This document shows positions 54,666-64,000 of a stretch of DNA of 64,000 nt, in pieces. The translations under genes were made by a program, and so were the position numbers. This stretch comes from Scedosporium boydii (Eukaryota > Ascomycota > Sordariomycetes > Microascales > Microascaceae): the NCBI GenBank assembly GCA_002221725.1, contig NJFT01000190.1:1-64000 (forward strand), given 5' to 3'. Position 1 is the first letter of the stretch. The number at the start of each line of letters is the position of its first letter. Under the pieces are notes generated by a model, which searched no databases, had not been told where the DNA came from, and saw nothing but the letters and a program-made list of their open reading frames with translations.

Positions 54666-56600
54666 ATGGAGATCGGCGCGAGTGCCGTCGCGTTTGTTAC
54701 GATAAGCCTGCAGTCCGTCAAATTCCTCTACAAGTTCTTTTCTGCCCTGAAAGATGATCCCCCGAAAGTGAACGACATCCGTAGGGCGGTGGGTCGCCTC
54801 CAGTCCACATTCGAACAAATCGACAGCTTCCCCGAGCTCGCAGAGATTCTGGCGACGACGCCATCCCTGCTGGGACTAATAAAGCAATGCAAAGAAGACC
54901 TCGATAGATTCGAAGGAAAGTTGAAAAAGCTAGATGTTTCCTCGGGGGAGCGAGCGCTGTGGAAAAAGCTGAAACTCGCCTTCAGCGAGAATGACCTCGC
55001 GTATATTCTGACCATCTTGACGGGGCATGTAGACAACTTGACGCTGGAAATTAATCTTGTTCAATCGTGAGACCCCTACCAACCACTATCCCTCCCGAGT
55101 TGCCATTGTGCGCAGTCGCTCAAAAGGATATAGACGATCGATGCACCGTCAGGCAAGCAGTATCCAGCAGATTCACACCCAAGGAAAGAACCAAACCACT
55201 TTAATCGAACAACAAGGGGCTACGTTAGCCAGCATTAGCGATCGAGTATCGAGTTGCGTGACTCAGAATAACCGTCTTCACGACGCTGTTGAGGCTCTCA
55301 CTCAGAAGGCTATTAATGCGCCCTCCGTCTCGCATTCGCAAGCGGTCGGTATTTCGGAACGACTCGCATCCCTTGAGAACGAAATAACAAAAATGCGTCT
55401 GAGTTTCAGGTGCAGCACAGAGGGCACGAATATCGGGGAGGCGCTAGACGAAGGCGGAGACAATCAACCTGGGTACAGCCAGGATGATAATGCGATCAAA
55501 AGACTCTGCGGTCTTGTTGACCACATTCCCGGCCGTGTCGAATCCGACGATGCAGACGAAATCGTCCAAGACCTTGATATTTTACTGCAAGACATGGTCA
55601 AGGAGAATTGACACAGGAGTGACAACGTGGAAGTGCACACCAAGCACAGCGAAAGCCAAAGGGCCAAGGAATTGAATCGTGTTCGGGGCTCTTTCTTAGC
55701 CGCCCCAGCGCTTTGCATTAACCAAGACTGTCAGTGTTCTACATCCCATTCCGGACGGCTCACTGACACCATCATAGCTCCACCACCCCCAATGCCACAA
55801 ATAGGGGGTTTCACTGGCTGAAAGAGAATGTATGACGAGTACCTTAGTCCACATGGTGCACTTACAGTCTTTGGAAATACCTGGCGTCGACGACATCAAC
55901 GTAATGGTAGGAACGCGGAGCTTGAAGACTACAGTGTGATCATTACTTTTAAGCCGAGAGACAGCAACCTTCCACGCATTATCAAGCTCTCGATACATCA
56001 AATGCAGACATTGCTAGGCTTCTCAGCGCTCTCACCAAGTCTGTCCGTTAGCCGGATTCTCCCTAGTAGCGCCCCCGTTTTTTCGTGCATCAGATCCGGA
56101 AATTTTGAAGAGTTTCTGGGACTTCTCAGGAATGGAGACGCCTTCCTACGGGATCGAGACGGGGGGGGCGCCTCGTTATTGCATGTTGGTGTCATTTTCG
56201 TATATAGGCTTATCCCTAGTGTCATGTATCCCGGAGTTGACCTACCTGAAGTATGCTTACGACAAACCTGAGTTTTGCAAATTTCTCATCGCCAATGGCG
56301 CCGATGTTGATGAGCTCGCCGACTGTGGTGATGTGGACACTACCTTCGAAGGGTGGCATGTGTAAGTTCCGCTCACATGATTAGGAAGCGAGCGAAACGT
56401 TTCTGACAGCATGCTTCAAACTAGCGTTCCCCTTTGCCTTTGGCTTTCTGGGTCCGACGAGATGGAGGAGTTTGATTGCTTCAAGCAGTTGCTCGCTGCC
56501 GGCGCCGACCCAACCGTACACATACACGCGACCGTACACAGAGCCAGTGTTGCCCCGCTTGATATGCTCCGCGATGTGCTTTTGATGACTGATTCGGTAA
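54666..56600 (+). pseudogene. STAND N-terminal (PigL_N-like) plus ankyrin gene, broken by stops
   Basis: Exon 54666-55066 gives MEIGASAVAFVTISLQSVKF and LYKFFSALKDDPPKVNDIRR, the fungal N-terminal domain of STAND proteins (PigL_N type). A 49-nt intron joins it to exon 55116 onward, with SMHRQASSIQQIHTQGKNQT and a helical region up to LDILLQDMVKEN. An in-frame TGA at 55609-55611 follows, yet the same frame continues NVEVHTKHSESQRAKELNRV and FLAAPALCINQD. Past an intron at 55730-55777 there is another TGA at 55819-55821, then MYDEYLSPHGALTVFGNTW. Further spliced pieces give ankyrin-like segments: FEEFLGLLRNGDAFLRDRDG, KPEFCKFLIANGADVDELAD and FDCFKQLLAAGADPTVH. The end fades near 56600. If only 54666-55611 is translated, a 298-residue STAND-N protein remains possible. 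Confidence 0.7.
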
Positions 56601-58138
56601 GTGCTACATTTGCAGCACTGCAACACTGCTGAGATACTATGTGGACGGTTGGGTTGCGGACACGACGTGATGGTGGTATTTTCCATGTTGAATTGGATTA
56701 TCGTCGAAGAGATGAAGGATATTGGTGGTAAGATAGTAAGATCATAGGTCGGAGTGATAGCCACTCATTTTCTATTTTCTAAGAAGTCCTTCCTCAAAAG
56801 TGAAGCCTTATGAAGCGCAAAATGAAAAACACTCACTGTGGCTGTCTCTATGGTTGCCTGCACAGCCCCAACGGGGAGTTCAGCCCATGCACCTCCTCCC
56901 ACGGCCCCCCTCAATCCTGACAGACGTGGACACGGAATCGCCCGAGACATACTTTTGGAGGCCAGGCTTTCTCCACAATGCACGTGAACGACATCTCGAG
57001 TCGCACCTGGGCTCTACTAGAGGCTTTGGCGGGACGGAATCTGAGGGCATGAACCCGATAGTCCCGTTCTATAGCCACACAAGGCCACGAGGGCGTCACG
57101 GGGGGTTGTATCTACAGTCGGTAGTTGCTTCGATCGCGAATTTGGAGAACCGAGTCGGCAAAGGGGGCATCGGCGGCTGCTACGGTGAATGCGTCGGGGT
57201 TCTGAACCAAGCTTGCGTTGTCCAGTGCTGGGCCGAGAGGAGTCCCACGAGAAAGCGATCGTGCCTTCAACATTGAAAAGAGGCGTGTTAAAACGGGTCA
57301 CACAAGACGGTGGCGCTTGCTTTTCCGTGTGTGCAGCCGAAGACGCGCAATTTCCAATTTTCTTTCTGCCAGTGTCAAGTTTTTGGTTCGATCATACCGG
57401 GGGTTCGTTCCGGGCTGCCCGCGGCACGTCTCGCAGCCGCAGGTGTGGGCACGGTCGTCAAATCAGAACCGGGGTAGACACCGACACGAGAAGAAGAAGA
57501 TGTGGGAGAGAGGGGCAGGGGGGTTGGGTCAAAAGATCGTTCAGGACAGCGTGATAATTATTCAGAACAATTGAATGAATCAAAAACGACCGCCTCCTCC
57601 ACTTGTTGTCATTCAGCTCCTCTCCACATTCTTAATCCCCGACTCCTATGGCTTGAAGACTAAATAAACTACATCCCTATTTCCCCACAAATGCAACGGT
57701 CTTCTGGGGAAAGAAATAAACTTGGCTCGAAAAGGGTTAGAATGTGGAGCCGATTGGACTTGATCACTGAAGCTTGGACGAGCAACTGGAGCCGTTGGAC
57801 CAATCTCGGAAAACTCTCGTTTGAGGTAGCAGGCAGGCCAGTCCTTGTCCTCGATCCGGTGGGGTGGCTGTCAATGGTTTCGAGAACGGACGGGGCCTGG
57901 CGGGAGGCTTCCCGGACTGGCATAAACCATGGTAATGTGCAAATATTCGTTCGAGGCGTGCATGAATGAAAGCTGTGCGGAATGTGGAGCCGTCAGGACA
58001 CCCATCTCCAGCTATATGTTTCGAAAGCTCCCGCATCTGCATCCTGAGGTTTCACGACTTCTTTGCTTCTTTCATTTCCTTCTTTTCCTTCTTCGTGCAT
58101 CTCGTCTTTGATCCCAATTGAACGAGTCAAACGTCGAG
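56601..58138. other. Intergenic, no gene recognised
   Basis: 1.5 kb with long mutually overlapping frames (plus 56800-57276, plus 57189-57574, minus 57764-58042) but no motif. The C/T-rich part before 58139 is the MFS promoter. Confidence 0.45.
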
Positions 58139-60089
58139 ATGTCGTGGAAATACGCGTTTTCGCTCTCCAAGCAGGAGGTCAAAGATGCCACACCGACGGG
58201 CACCGTGAGACTGGTCGGTAAGTTTGAAATCCCAGAATCAATAAATTGACGAAATTAGGTGCTATTTGTAATCATTTATTTTCGGGTCCCGTTCTAACCG
58301 CTTTTCGGTCCGCCCACATGAAGCCCACGATCCCACGGACGTCGAGCACCACCACGACGCCATCGTCAAGTTCCCCATTCCCAGCGCAGACCCTGCAGAT
58401 CCTCTGAATTGGCCTGCCTGGAGAAAGGCGGCGGTGCTATGCGTCGCGTCGCTTTACGCCTTTGTCGCAAACTACTGCAGCTCGACGATAGCACCGGCCC
58501 TGCAACTATGGTTCACGACATTTCCAAATGAGCCGAAGACGTTCTCTAAGCTGACGCAGCTCATTGCCGTACGATGACTCTTTCTTGATTCTTTTCCTCG
58601 ATTAATTTCTTTTACTTTTCTTGAAATAATTATTGGGGAAAGAAAATCAAATCTTTCTAACCCAATGCTCACTAGGTCAACATTTTGATGCTCGGCGCCG
58701 CCAATCTCTGGTGGGTGCCACTGTCGAACTGGGCTGGACGGCGTCCCATCCTTCTCGTCGCCACTCTCCTCATGACGCTGTGCGGAATGTGGTGCGGGCT
58801 TGCAAAGTCGTACGACTCTCTTCTCGCGGCCCGTCTTATCCAAGGTATCGGTGGTGCAGCCGCTGATACTGTTGCACCGGCCTTGGTCGGCGATGTGTAC
58901 TTTGTTGACGAGCAAGGACGAGCCATGGTAAGACTTCCCGCGACGACATGACAAATTTTAGCCGTACGGGAGAATTCTTCTGGGTTTGCTAACGCCAACT
59001 TTTCTTCTCTCCACCAGGCCGTTTACACCGTCATGCTTGCCTGTGGATCCATCGTCGGTGGCATTGCTGGCGGATACATCGGCTTTCGCCTCGGTTGGGC
59101 ATACCTCTTCTGGGTGTCCGTGGCTCTCTCAGCAGCCTGCTTCCTCGGCGTATTCTTTCTCGTCCCCGAAACACTCTACGATCGACCATCCCCTCCCGTG
59201 CAACCCAGCACGCCCTCCGAGTCGGGTGAGAAAAAAGAGGTCGAGGCCAATCACGACGAAGAGACCCGAGCAGAGGCCTATCGACCATTCACCTTTCCGC
59301 GATCTCTCACCTTCGGCCCCATTCGCGGGAATCTGGTCTCCCTATTCATCCAACCCTGGCGCACCCTCGCCCTCCCCGGCACTTGGGTCGTCATGCTACA
59401 ATACGCCGGCCTCGTCGGCGGCATCATCACCATTTCCATCATCGGTGCCCAGCTCGTCTCCATGCCCCCTTACACCTGGGGCGCCCACACCGGTCTCATC
59501 AACATCGGAGGCATCATCGGCGCCTTGCTGGGCTGCGTGTACACGTACGTGCTCTCGGATTCACTTCTGAGGAACCGCGCCAAGCATGACAAGCATGGCC
59601 TTTCTGAGCCGGAGGACCGCCTCCCTGCCGTGTTCTTCCCGCTGACTCTCGCGACTTGTGGATTCTTTGTATTCGGGTTCTGTGGGCAGTATCCTGGTGA
59701 GAATCGATGGGTTGGGCTGCAGTTCGGCTATGGCATGATAGCTTTTGGATTGATGCAGGCTCCGTCGATTGGCTTCAACTACGTAGGTTTGAATCTCTCT
59801 TGGCCTAAAAATGGAGTGCAAACAATACAACCGCTGGGATACTGACGTTTCTTAATAGCTCTTCGACTCCTACGGCCGCCTTGCACCCGACTGCTTCGTC
59901 GTCGTCACGATTCTGCGCTCCGTCATCGCCTTCGCATGGACCTTTTTCGTGTCGGACTGGATTCAACTCAGAGGGCCGGCAGAGGTTTTTGGCATCTTGG
60001 GCATGTTGATGGGCATTTTTGGTCTCTTGGCGGTTCCACTTTGGCTGTTTGGGAAGAGGATGAGGATTGCGAGGGCCTACAGTAACTGA
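58139..60089 (+). CDS. MFS transporter (DHA1/TPO-like drug:H+ antiporter type)
   Basis: 523-aa, 12-TM major facilitator. Exons are 58139-58217, 58324-58568, 58676-58927, 59018-59782 and 59859-60089, all in phase. DPLNWPAWRKAAVLCVASLY begins TM1, typical of fungal multidrug/polyamine MFS. Motif A appears as WWVPLSNWAGRRPILL. RLIQGIGGAAADTVAP and AVYTVMLACGSIVGGIAGGY follow as motif C-like segments, then a charged central loop (SESGEKKEVEANHDEE). The last exon begins LFDSYGRLAPDCFVVVTILR. Plasma-membrane export of a small molecule is likely; the substrate is unknown. The aldo/keto reductase at 60895-62263 faces it tail-to-tail. Confidence 0.9.
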
Positions 60090-60894
60090 CGACAGGAGAG
60101 GAATGTACAAGATTCACCATTGACTTGTCGAGTGGGATAGGGTAAATACACGTGATGTAGCCCGGGATTTTGTTATCTCGTCTTGTAGAATATTTTCGGA
60201 ATATCAGCAGAGTCAGTGACGCCTTCTTGTTTGTACCGTCCAGTTCCCCAGCTCCTTTGCTCCTTCCTCTGAAGATTTGCCGGCTTTCTCTCGCGCCCTC
60301 CCCTCTTCCTTCCTCCCATGCTCGCCCATTTTTCTCCAAGACTGCACACTTTAAGCTTTATATACCCCCCCCAAGGCCAAAACTCCCAGCCGAGCGAGCA
60401 TGGCAGTGCATTACCCGTGGCAGTGGCCTCCGCGGGTCGCTCAATGGTTAGAAACCAACCCACTTCCGGGGTGAGTTTCGTAGCTTCCGACGGTTCGATC
60501 CCGATAAGAGCCTTAGGGGTGATCTTTTTGCATTTTTTTTTTTTTTCCTTCCCTCGTTAATTTTGTCTGGTCATGATCTGCAGTTCATGGACCTGTCATT
60601 TACTGTTTTATTTTATTCCCCCTTTGTTTTACTTGTTTTCCCGCGTTCTCGCGAGTAAGTCGTCCCCTTTTGGTTCAACTTGCAATTTATTGGAGCTCGT
60701 CTTGATAATAACCACCTCAAATTTTCAAACCAGCGACTGGCGGGCTCGCTTGGACAATCCATCGATCCTTTGTTCGGGGTCTTATTCAACCGCACAACAC
60801 CGTTATGCCAATTCCAGAATATGGAGGCTTTCTCACCTCCCAGCCGTCCCATACACTACCGTCTTGCCCCTGATAGCCTTCGAGCTTCATTCCG
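60090..60894. other. Convergent intergenic region with a tRNA-like box remnant
   Basis: 3' regions of MFS and aldo/keto reductase. At about 60440-60515 there are A-box-like (GTCGCTCAATGGTTAGA) and B-box-like (GGTTCGATCCC) words at tRNA-like spacing, but the acceptor and T stems do not pair. A T-rich run follows at 60533-60547. No complete gene. Confidence 0.5.
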
Positions 60895-62263
60895 CTAAGG
60901 TGCCTTCCATTGCGCCCCCAGATCTCCCTTATGCGGCTTGATGGCCTGAGGTTGGGCAACATAATCAAAGTATCCCAGCCACCTCAGCACTCCCATGTGT
61001 TCCGGGCCGAGGGCGGCAAAGCGGTCTGGGTTGGTAAAGTTATGAGGGAACCCTACGTCGAACTCATACCCGGTTTCGATCTCTTTGATATCCTCCGGGG
61101 TAAGCTCGAGAGTAAGGGCCTCGATGTTGGCTTTGAGATGTTCGACCTTTCGGCCACCAATGATGGGGAACATGTGAGGCGTCTAGAACCAACAATGTAT
61201 GGGCTGTTAATAACTACATGTACACAGAGCCGCTAATGAAGAATTGTTTAGGATTTATACCTTTTGCAGAGCGTACGCAAGAGCAATAGAAGTGAGCGGC
61301 ACTCCATGGCGCTGGGCCACGTTGTTCAATACTTCGCACACCCTCTCCTCGCGGCCTGTTCGTCCAACGGTAGTATTTCGTCCGCCTTCCTTTTTCTCGT
61401 CGGAGCCAGGGGTGCTAAAATAACCTCGTCCTAAGACACCCCAAGCATGGACTGCCATCCCTTCGTCTCGGCACATCGGGATGACCTCCCGCTCAAGGTC
61501 TCGCAACTGCACGGAATAATGACCCTGGTAAACGGAGAACGGACGCAGGCCATGCTGGCGAGCATAAGCGTTGGCTTTCACAACGACCCAGGCCGGCGTG
61601 TCGCTGATGCCGAGATACAGAACCTTTCCCTGCTGGACCAGGTGATTGAGAGACTGCATAAGCTCTGGGATTCCAGTAGCAAAGTCGTAGACATGGACAA
61701 AATACTAACCGCCGTTAGCGTCCATTTCGTCTTAATAGAATCGCACATGAAAAGAAGGGAGAAAAAAGGAGGGATATACCAAGTCAACATAATCAGTCTG
61801 CAAACGCTCCAGACTCTCGCGAATGGCAATGTGCATGCTTTTCGACCCCGCACCACCAAAGTTGCTCCCTTGGCCAGGTTCACCCATCCTCGGGCTCGCC
61901 GTATACTTGGTTGCGATGACCATTTCCTGTCGCCTGCCAGTCTCTCGCAGCCATTCTCCAATCCATCTTTCGCTTTGCCCGTTGTGGTAATTATTTGCCG
62001 TGTCGATGAAGTTCCCACCGAGGTCGTAAAACGTGTCCAGCAGCTCAAAGGCGCGTTCCTTGGTGCATTCGCCCAAGAAACCTCCCCACTTGTCGCCGAG
62101 ACCTACTCATGGATTAGACATCGCCCAACTCTTACTGATTATCCGCAGACTTACTCATGCCACCTAGGCACAGAGGGCTAACTCGGACCGACGCGTTGGG
62201 AGCCAGGAGCCGGTGTCTCCCCAGGGCGCTTTTGGGAGGGGGTGGGGAGGGGAATGCCGCCAT
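60895..62263 (-). CDS. Aldo/keto reductase (AAD / norsolorinic-acid-reductase-like)
   Basis: 387-aa NADPH-dependent oxidoreductase, TIM barrel. Minus-strand exons are 62263-62155, 62102-61780, 61704-61261 and 61182-60895, all in phase. The catalytic tetrad is visible: Asp70 and Tyr75 in NFIDTANNYHNGQSE, Lys102 in EMVIATKYTA, and His148 in LYFVHVYDFATG (formed across the second intron). LGISDTPAWVVVKANAYARQ, the AWGVLGRGYF segment and the nucleotide-binding MFPIIGGRKVEHLKANIEAL complete the fold. Relatives act on aryl alcohols or polyketide ketones; this one's substrate is unknown. It is convergent with an MFS exporter, a combination sometimes seen in detoxification, but there is no further cluster. 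Confidence 0.93.
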
Positions 62264-62654
62264 GATTTGGTCTCCAATCAGGATTTTGGGACTACGAAGG
62301 GGAAATTTTACTGGGTTTCATCGAGGTTTCGGGAAGTGTGAAGAGGCAATGGGCTGGTAATTTTCGGAGGGTCTACGTCTTGGGCTCGAGACATATTAAT
62401 AGTTCGTAGGCTGAATGGACCGGAAATATCATGTCACGGCAAGATCCGTTGGGACTGCGCAAAGGAGATAACATCTTAACTCCATCTTAACTGCACTTCC
62501 GTAAACACCAGGGCGGATTGGCCAAAGAACTCGCACAGAGTCGGCGGGGTTCTGGCAGCATGAGAACATGACGTTGTGCTGCAGGTGAAAAGAAGTTACT
62601 GACCGGCACAAATCTCCAGAATACGACCGTACTGGAAGGATCATGTCTGCCAAA
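62264..62654. other. Intergenic, promoter of the aldo/keto reductase
   Basis: No gene seen. Also holds the 3' side of the coiled-coil gene ending at 62655. Confidence 0.5.
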
Positions 62655-63920
62655 TCAGAACAGGGCGTCCTCTACCGGTTTACAGGTGACTTCCATCTCC
62701 ACGAGCAGCTGTTTTGGCTTGCCAAAATCATCTCCGCTGAACTTGCCCGTCTTATACATGGCTGGCGCAATCACCAAAACAACCCACCCATTGGTCGAAG
62801 GCGGCTGCTCTTCCCTTCCCAACAGCATCGTCTCCTCGTCGAAAACTGAGGGAATCTCATCACCTCCAAAATCCCACGTCAAATCTGCTGCCTGCCTGCA
62901 AATATCGCGATCCATAAGAGTAGCTCGGTCGAGAATGTCCTTGAGGTCTCGGAGGTAAGCTGCAAAACAGTCTTTTTTAACCTCGAGGAACGGACCGATA
63001 ACGTCGTGGACCATCACTCGTTGTTTCTGAACCAGGCTGTTGATTTCCTTCCCCTGGGCAACGGTGTTCCCTTCGCTCGTAACCAGATCGATCGCTAGTC
63101 TAGTGGTGGTAACGGTCCACAACCTCAACCTTTTCAAAGCCTCGGCATCTGGTATCGGATGTTTATTCGTCGACTCTAGCGTGGCAGGCAGGTCATGGCA
63201 TTCATTAGCTACACGGTCACACCTCTTCCGGGAGCCGCAAGGATGGCAAGGAGGTTAAAAGTCCGAAAGATACTTCGAGCTTAAAAAAATGGTGGGGTGT
63301 GTGGGATTCTTACCTTGTCGGAAGCTGGTGTAGAGGTCAAATATCGGGATGGACAATTTACCGGCCCAGGTAAAGTTAGAGAAGACCTCTCGAGCCATGA
63401 ACCGCCAGAGAAATGCCTGCACCACAGCGCTGCGTCGGGATGGAGATGCCAGGAACTCTTGAAAGTGTTCGCTGCCCGGCGTTGTTTCTTCCATGTAATG
63501 AAACATTCCAGCTTTGGCGGATTCCTGCCTGGCTTGGGGCGAGTTTACTCGAGGTTTGTCGGATTCGAAATATCTGATGGCGAAATTCTGAATGTCGTAT
63601 CGAAGTTGTTTGACCCATTGGATGATGGTTTCGTCTGTGACCTGGGCTGTGCCTTGAGCGGGCCGAGCGAGTTGTCGAAGCTCCTTGATCGAGTTCTTCC
63701 AATTCTGATGAAACTTGTCTCTGTCGGCCTGGGCACATCCTAGCTCTTCCCTTAATTGGTCTATATTCTCCTTCTGCCGTTCCATTTCTTCAGTCATACG
63801 TCCTTTTTCGGCGCGCTCCTTGTCCAGGGTCGCCCACAGAGCGCCGACGCTTTCCCTTAGGGATTCCGCCTCGCTGTGGCGACGTGCGGCCGGTTCTAGG
63901 CCCTCATTCGTGGCATCCAT
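62655..63920 (-). CDS. Coiled-coil protein of unknown function
   Basis: 375-aa protein. Minus-strand exons are 63920-63314 and 63175-62655; the 138-nt intron has a GCTAATG branch and joins SFRQG to ESTNKHPIPDAEALKR in phase. Residues about 15-80 form a long charged helix (ESLRESVGALWATLDKERAE, MERQKENIDQLREELGCAQA), i.e. a coiled coil. A globular helical part follows (QWVKQLRYDIQNFAIRYFES, AVVQAFLWRFMAREVFSNF). No catalytic motif and no TM or signal. Proteins of this layout are common lineage-specific hypotheticals in Pezizomycotina, sometimes near NLR/HET regions, with no assigned role that I know of. Confidence 0.8.
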
Positions 63921-64000
63921 TTCTACTTTCCTTCTCTCCTCCGTTCCGTGCCCTGCAATGGGAACCCGTTTGAGCGGTTGGTCACTTCCCTCTCGCTCTT

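Noticed and set aside
56800..57276. 158-codon plus-strand frame
   Set aside because: Low-complexity composition, overlapping frames on the opposite strand and no recognised motif.
60427..60515. Possible tRNA gene with A-box GTCGCTCAATGGTTAGA and B-box GGTTCGATCCC
   Set aside because: The acceptor stem cannot be paired and the T stem has mismatches; at most a decayed tRNA-like sequence.

Overview
The window looks like a scaffold piece from a filamentous ascomycete (Pezizomycotina, probably Sordariomycetes). Most genes carry short introns of about 50-100 nt with GTRAGT-type donors and CTAAC/CTGAC branch sites. The gene families are typical of that group: HET, NACHT-ankyrin, Zn2Cys6, berberine-type oxidase, PTH11-like rhodopsin-domain and MFS proteins. 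All exon models here were built by eye by joining frames across GT..AG introns whose phases match.

Layout. 0-1.9 kb: 3' part of a siderophore-iron MFS transporter. 2.9-5.5 kb: large one-TM protein of unknown function. 5.8-7.8 kb: two decayed genes, a HET-domain relic and a mitochondrial-carrier relic. 8.8-12.9 kb: monocarboxylate-type MFS transporter divergent from a Zn2Cys6 transcription factor. 13.6 kb: intron-bearing tRNA-Ile. 14.0-19.3 kb: GA4-desaturase-like protein, MUP1-type methionine permease and deoxyribose-phosphate aldolase, all on the minus strand. 20.2-21.0 kb: decayed flavoprotein. 22.1-27.6 kb: divergent potassium pair, a TRK uptake transporter and a TOK outward channel. 28.1-29.1 kb: damaged 2EXR-like gene. 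30.3-35.6 kb: FAD oxidase, degenerate AAA ATPase and rhodopsin-domain membrane protein. 36.2-38.3 kb: gene-empty stretch with four related inverted-repeat (MITE-like) elements. 40.1-41.8 kb: O-methyltransferase.

43-56.6 kb is an accessory, immunity-like island. It holds a conserved hypothetical gene with one frameshift, a HET-domain protein, a 1486-aa NACHT-ankyrin NLR and, divergent from the NLR, a gene with a STAND-type N-terminal domain plus ankyrin remnants broken by in-frame stops. A ~95-bp repeat occurs upstream of the HET gene and between the NLR and its divergent neighbour. 58.1-62.3 kb: MFS transporter and aldo/keto reductase in convergent orientation. 62.7-63.9 kb: coiled-coil protein.

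The window mixes intact metabolic and transport genes with many decayed genes. Several of their lesions are C:G to T:A type stop codons (CAA/CAG to TAA/TAG, possible CGA or TGG to TGA), which fits repeat-induced point mutation (RIP) or similar decay. The most interesting parts are the NLR/HET island, the short inverted-repeat element family, the TRK/TOK divergent pair and the AAA protein with altered catalytic residues.
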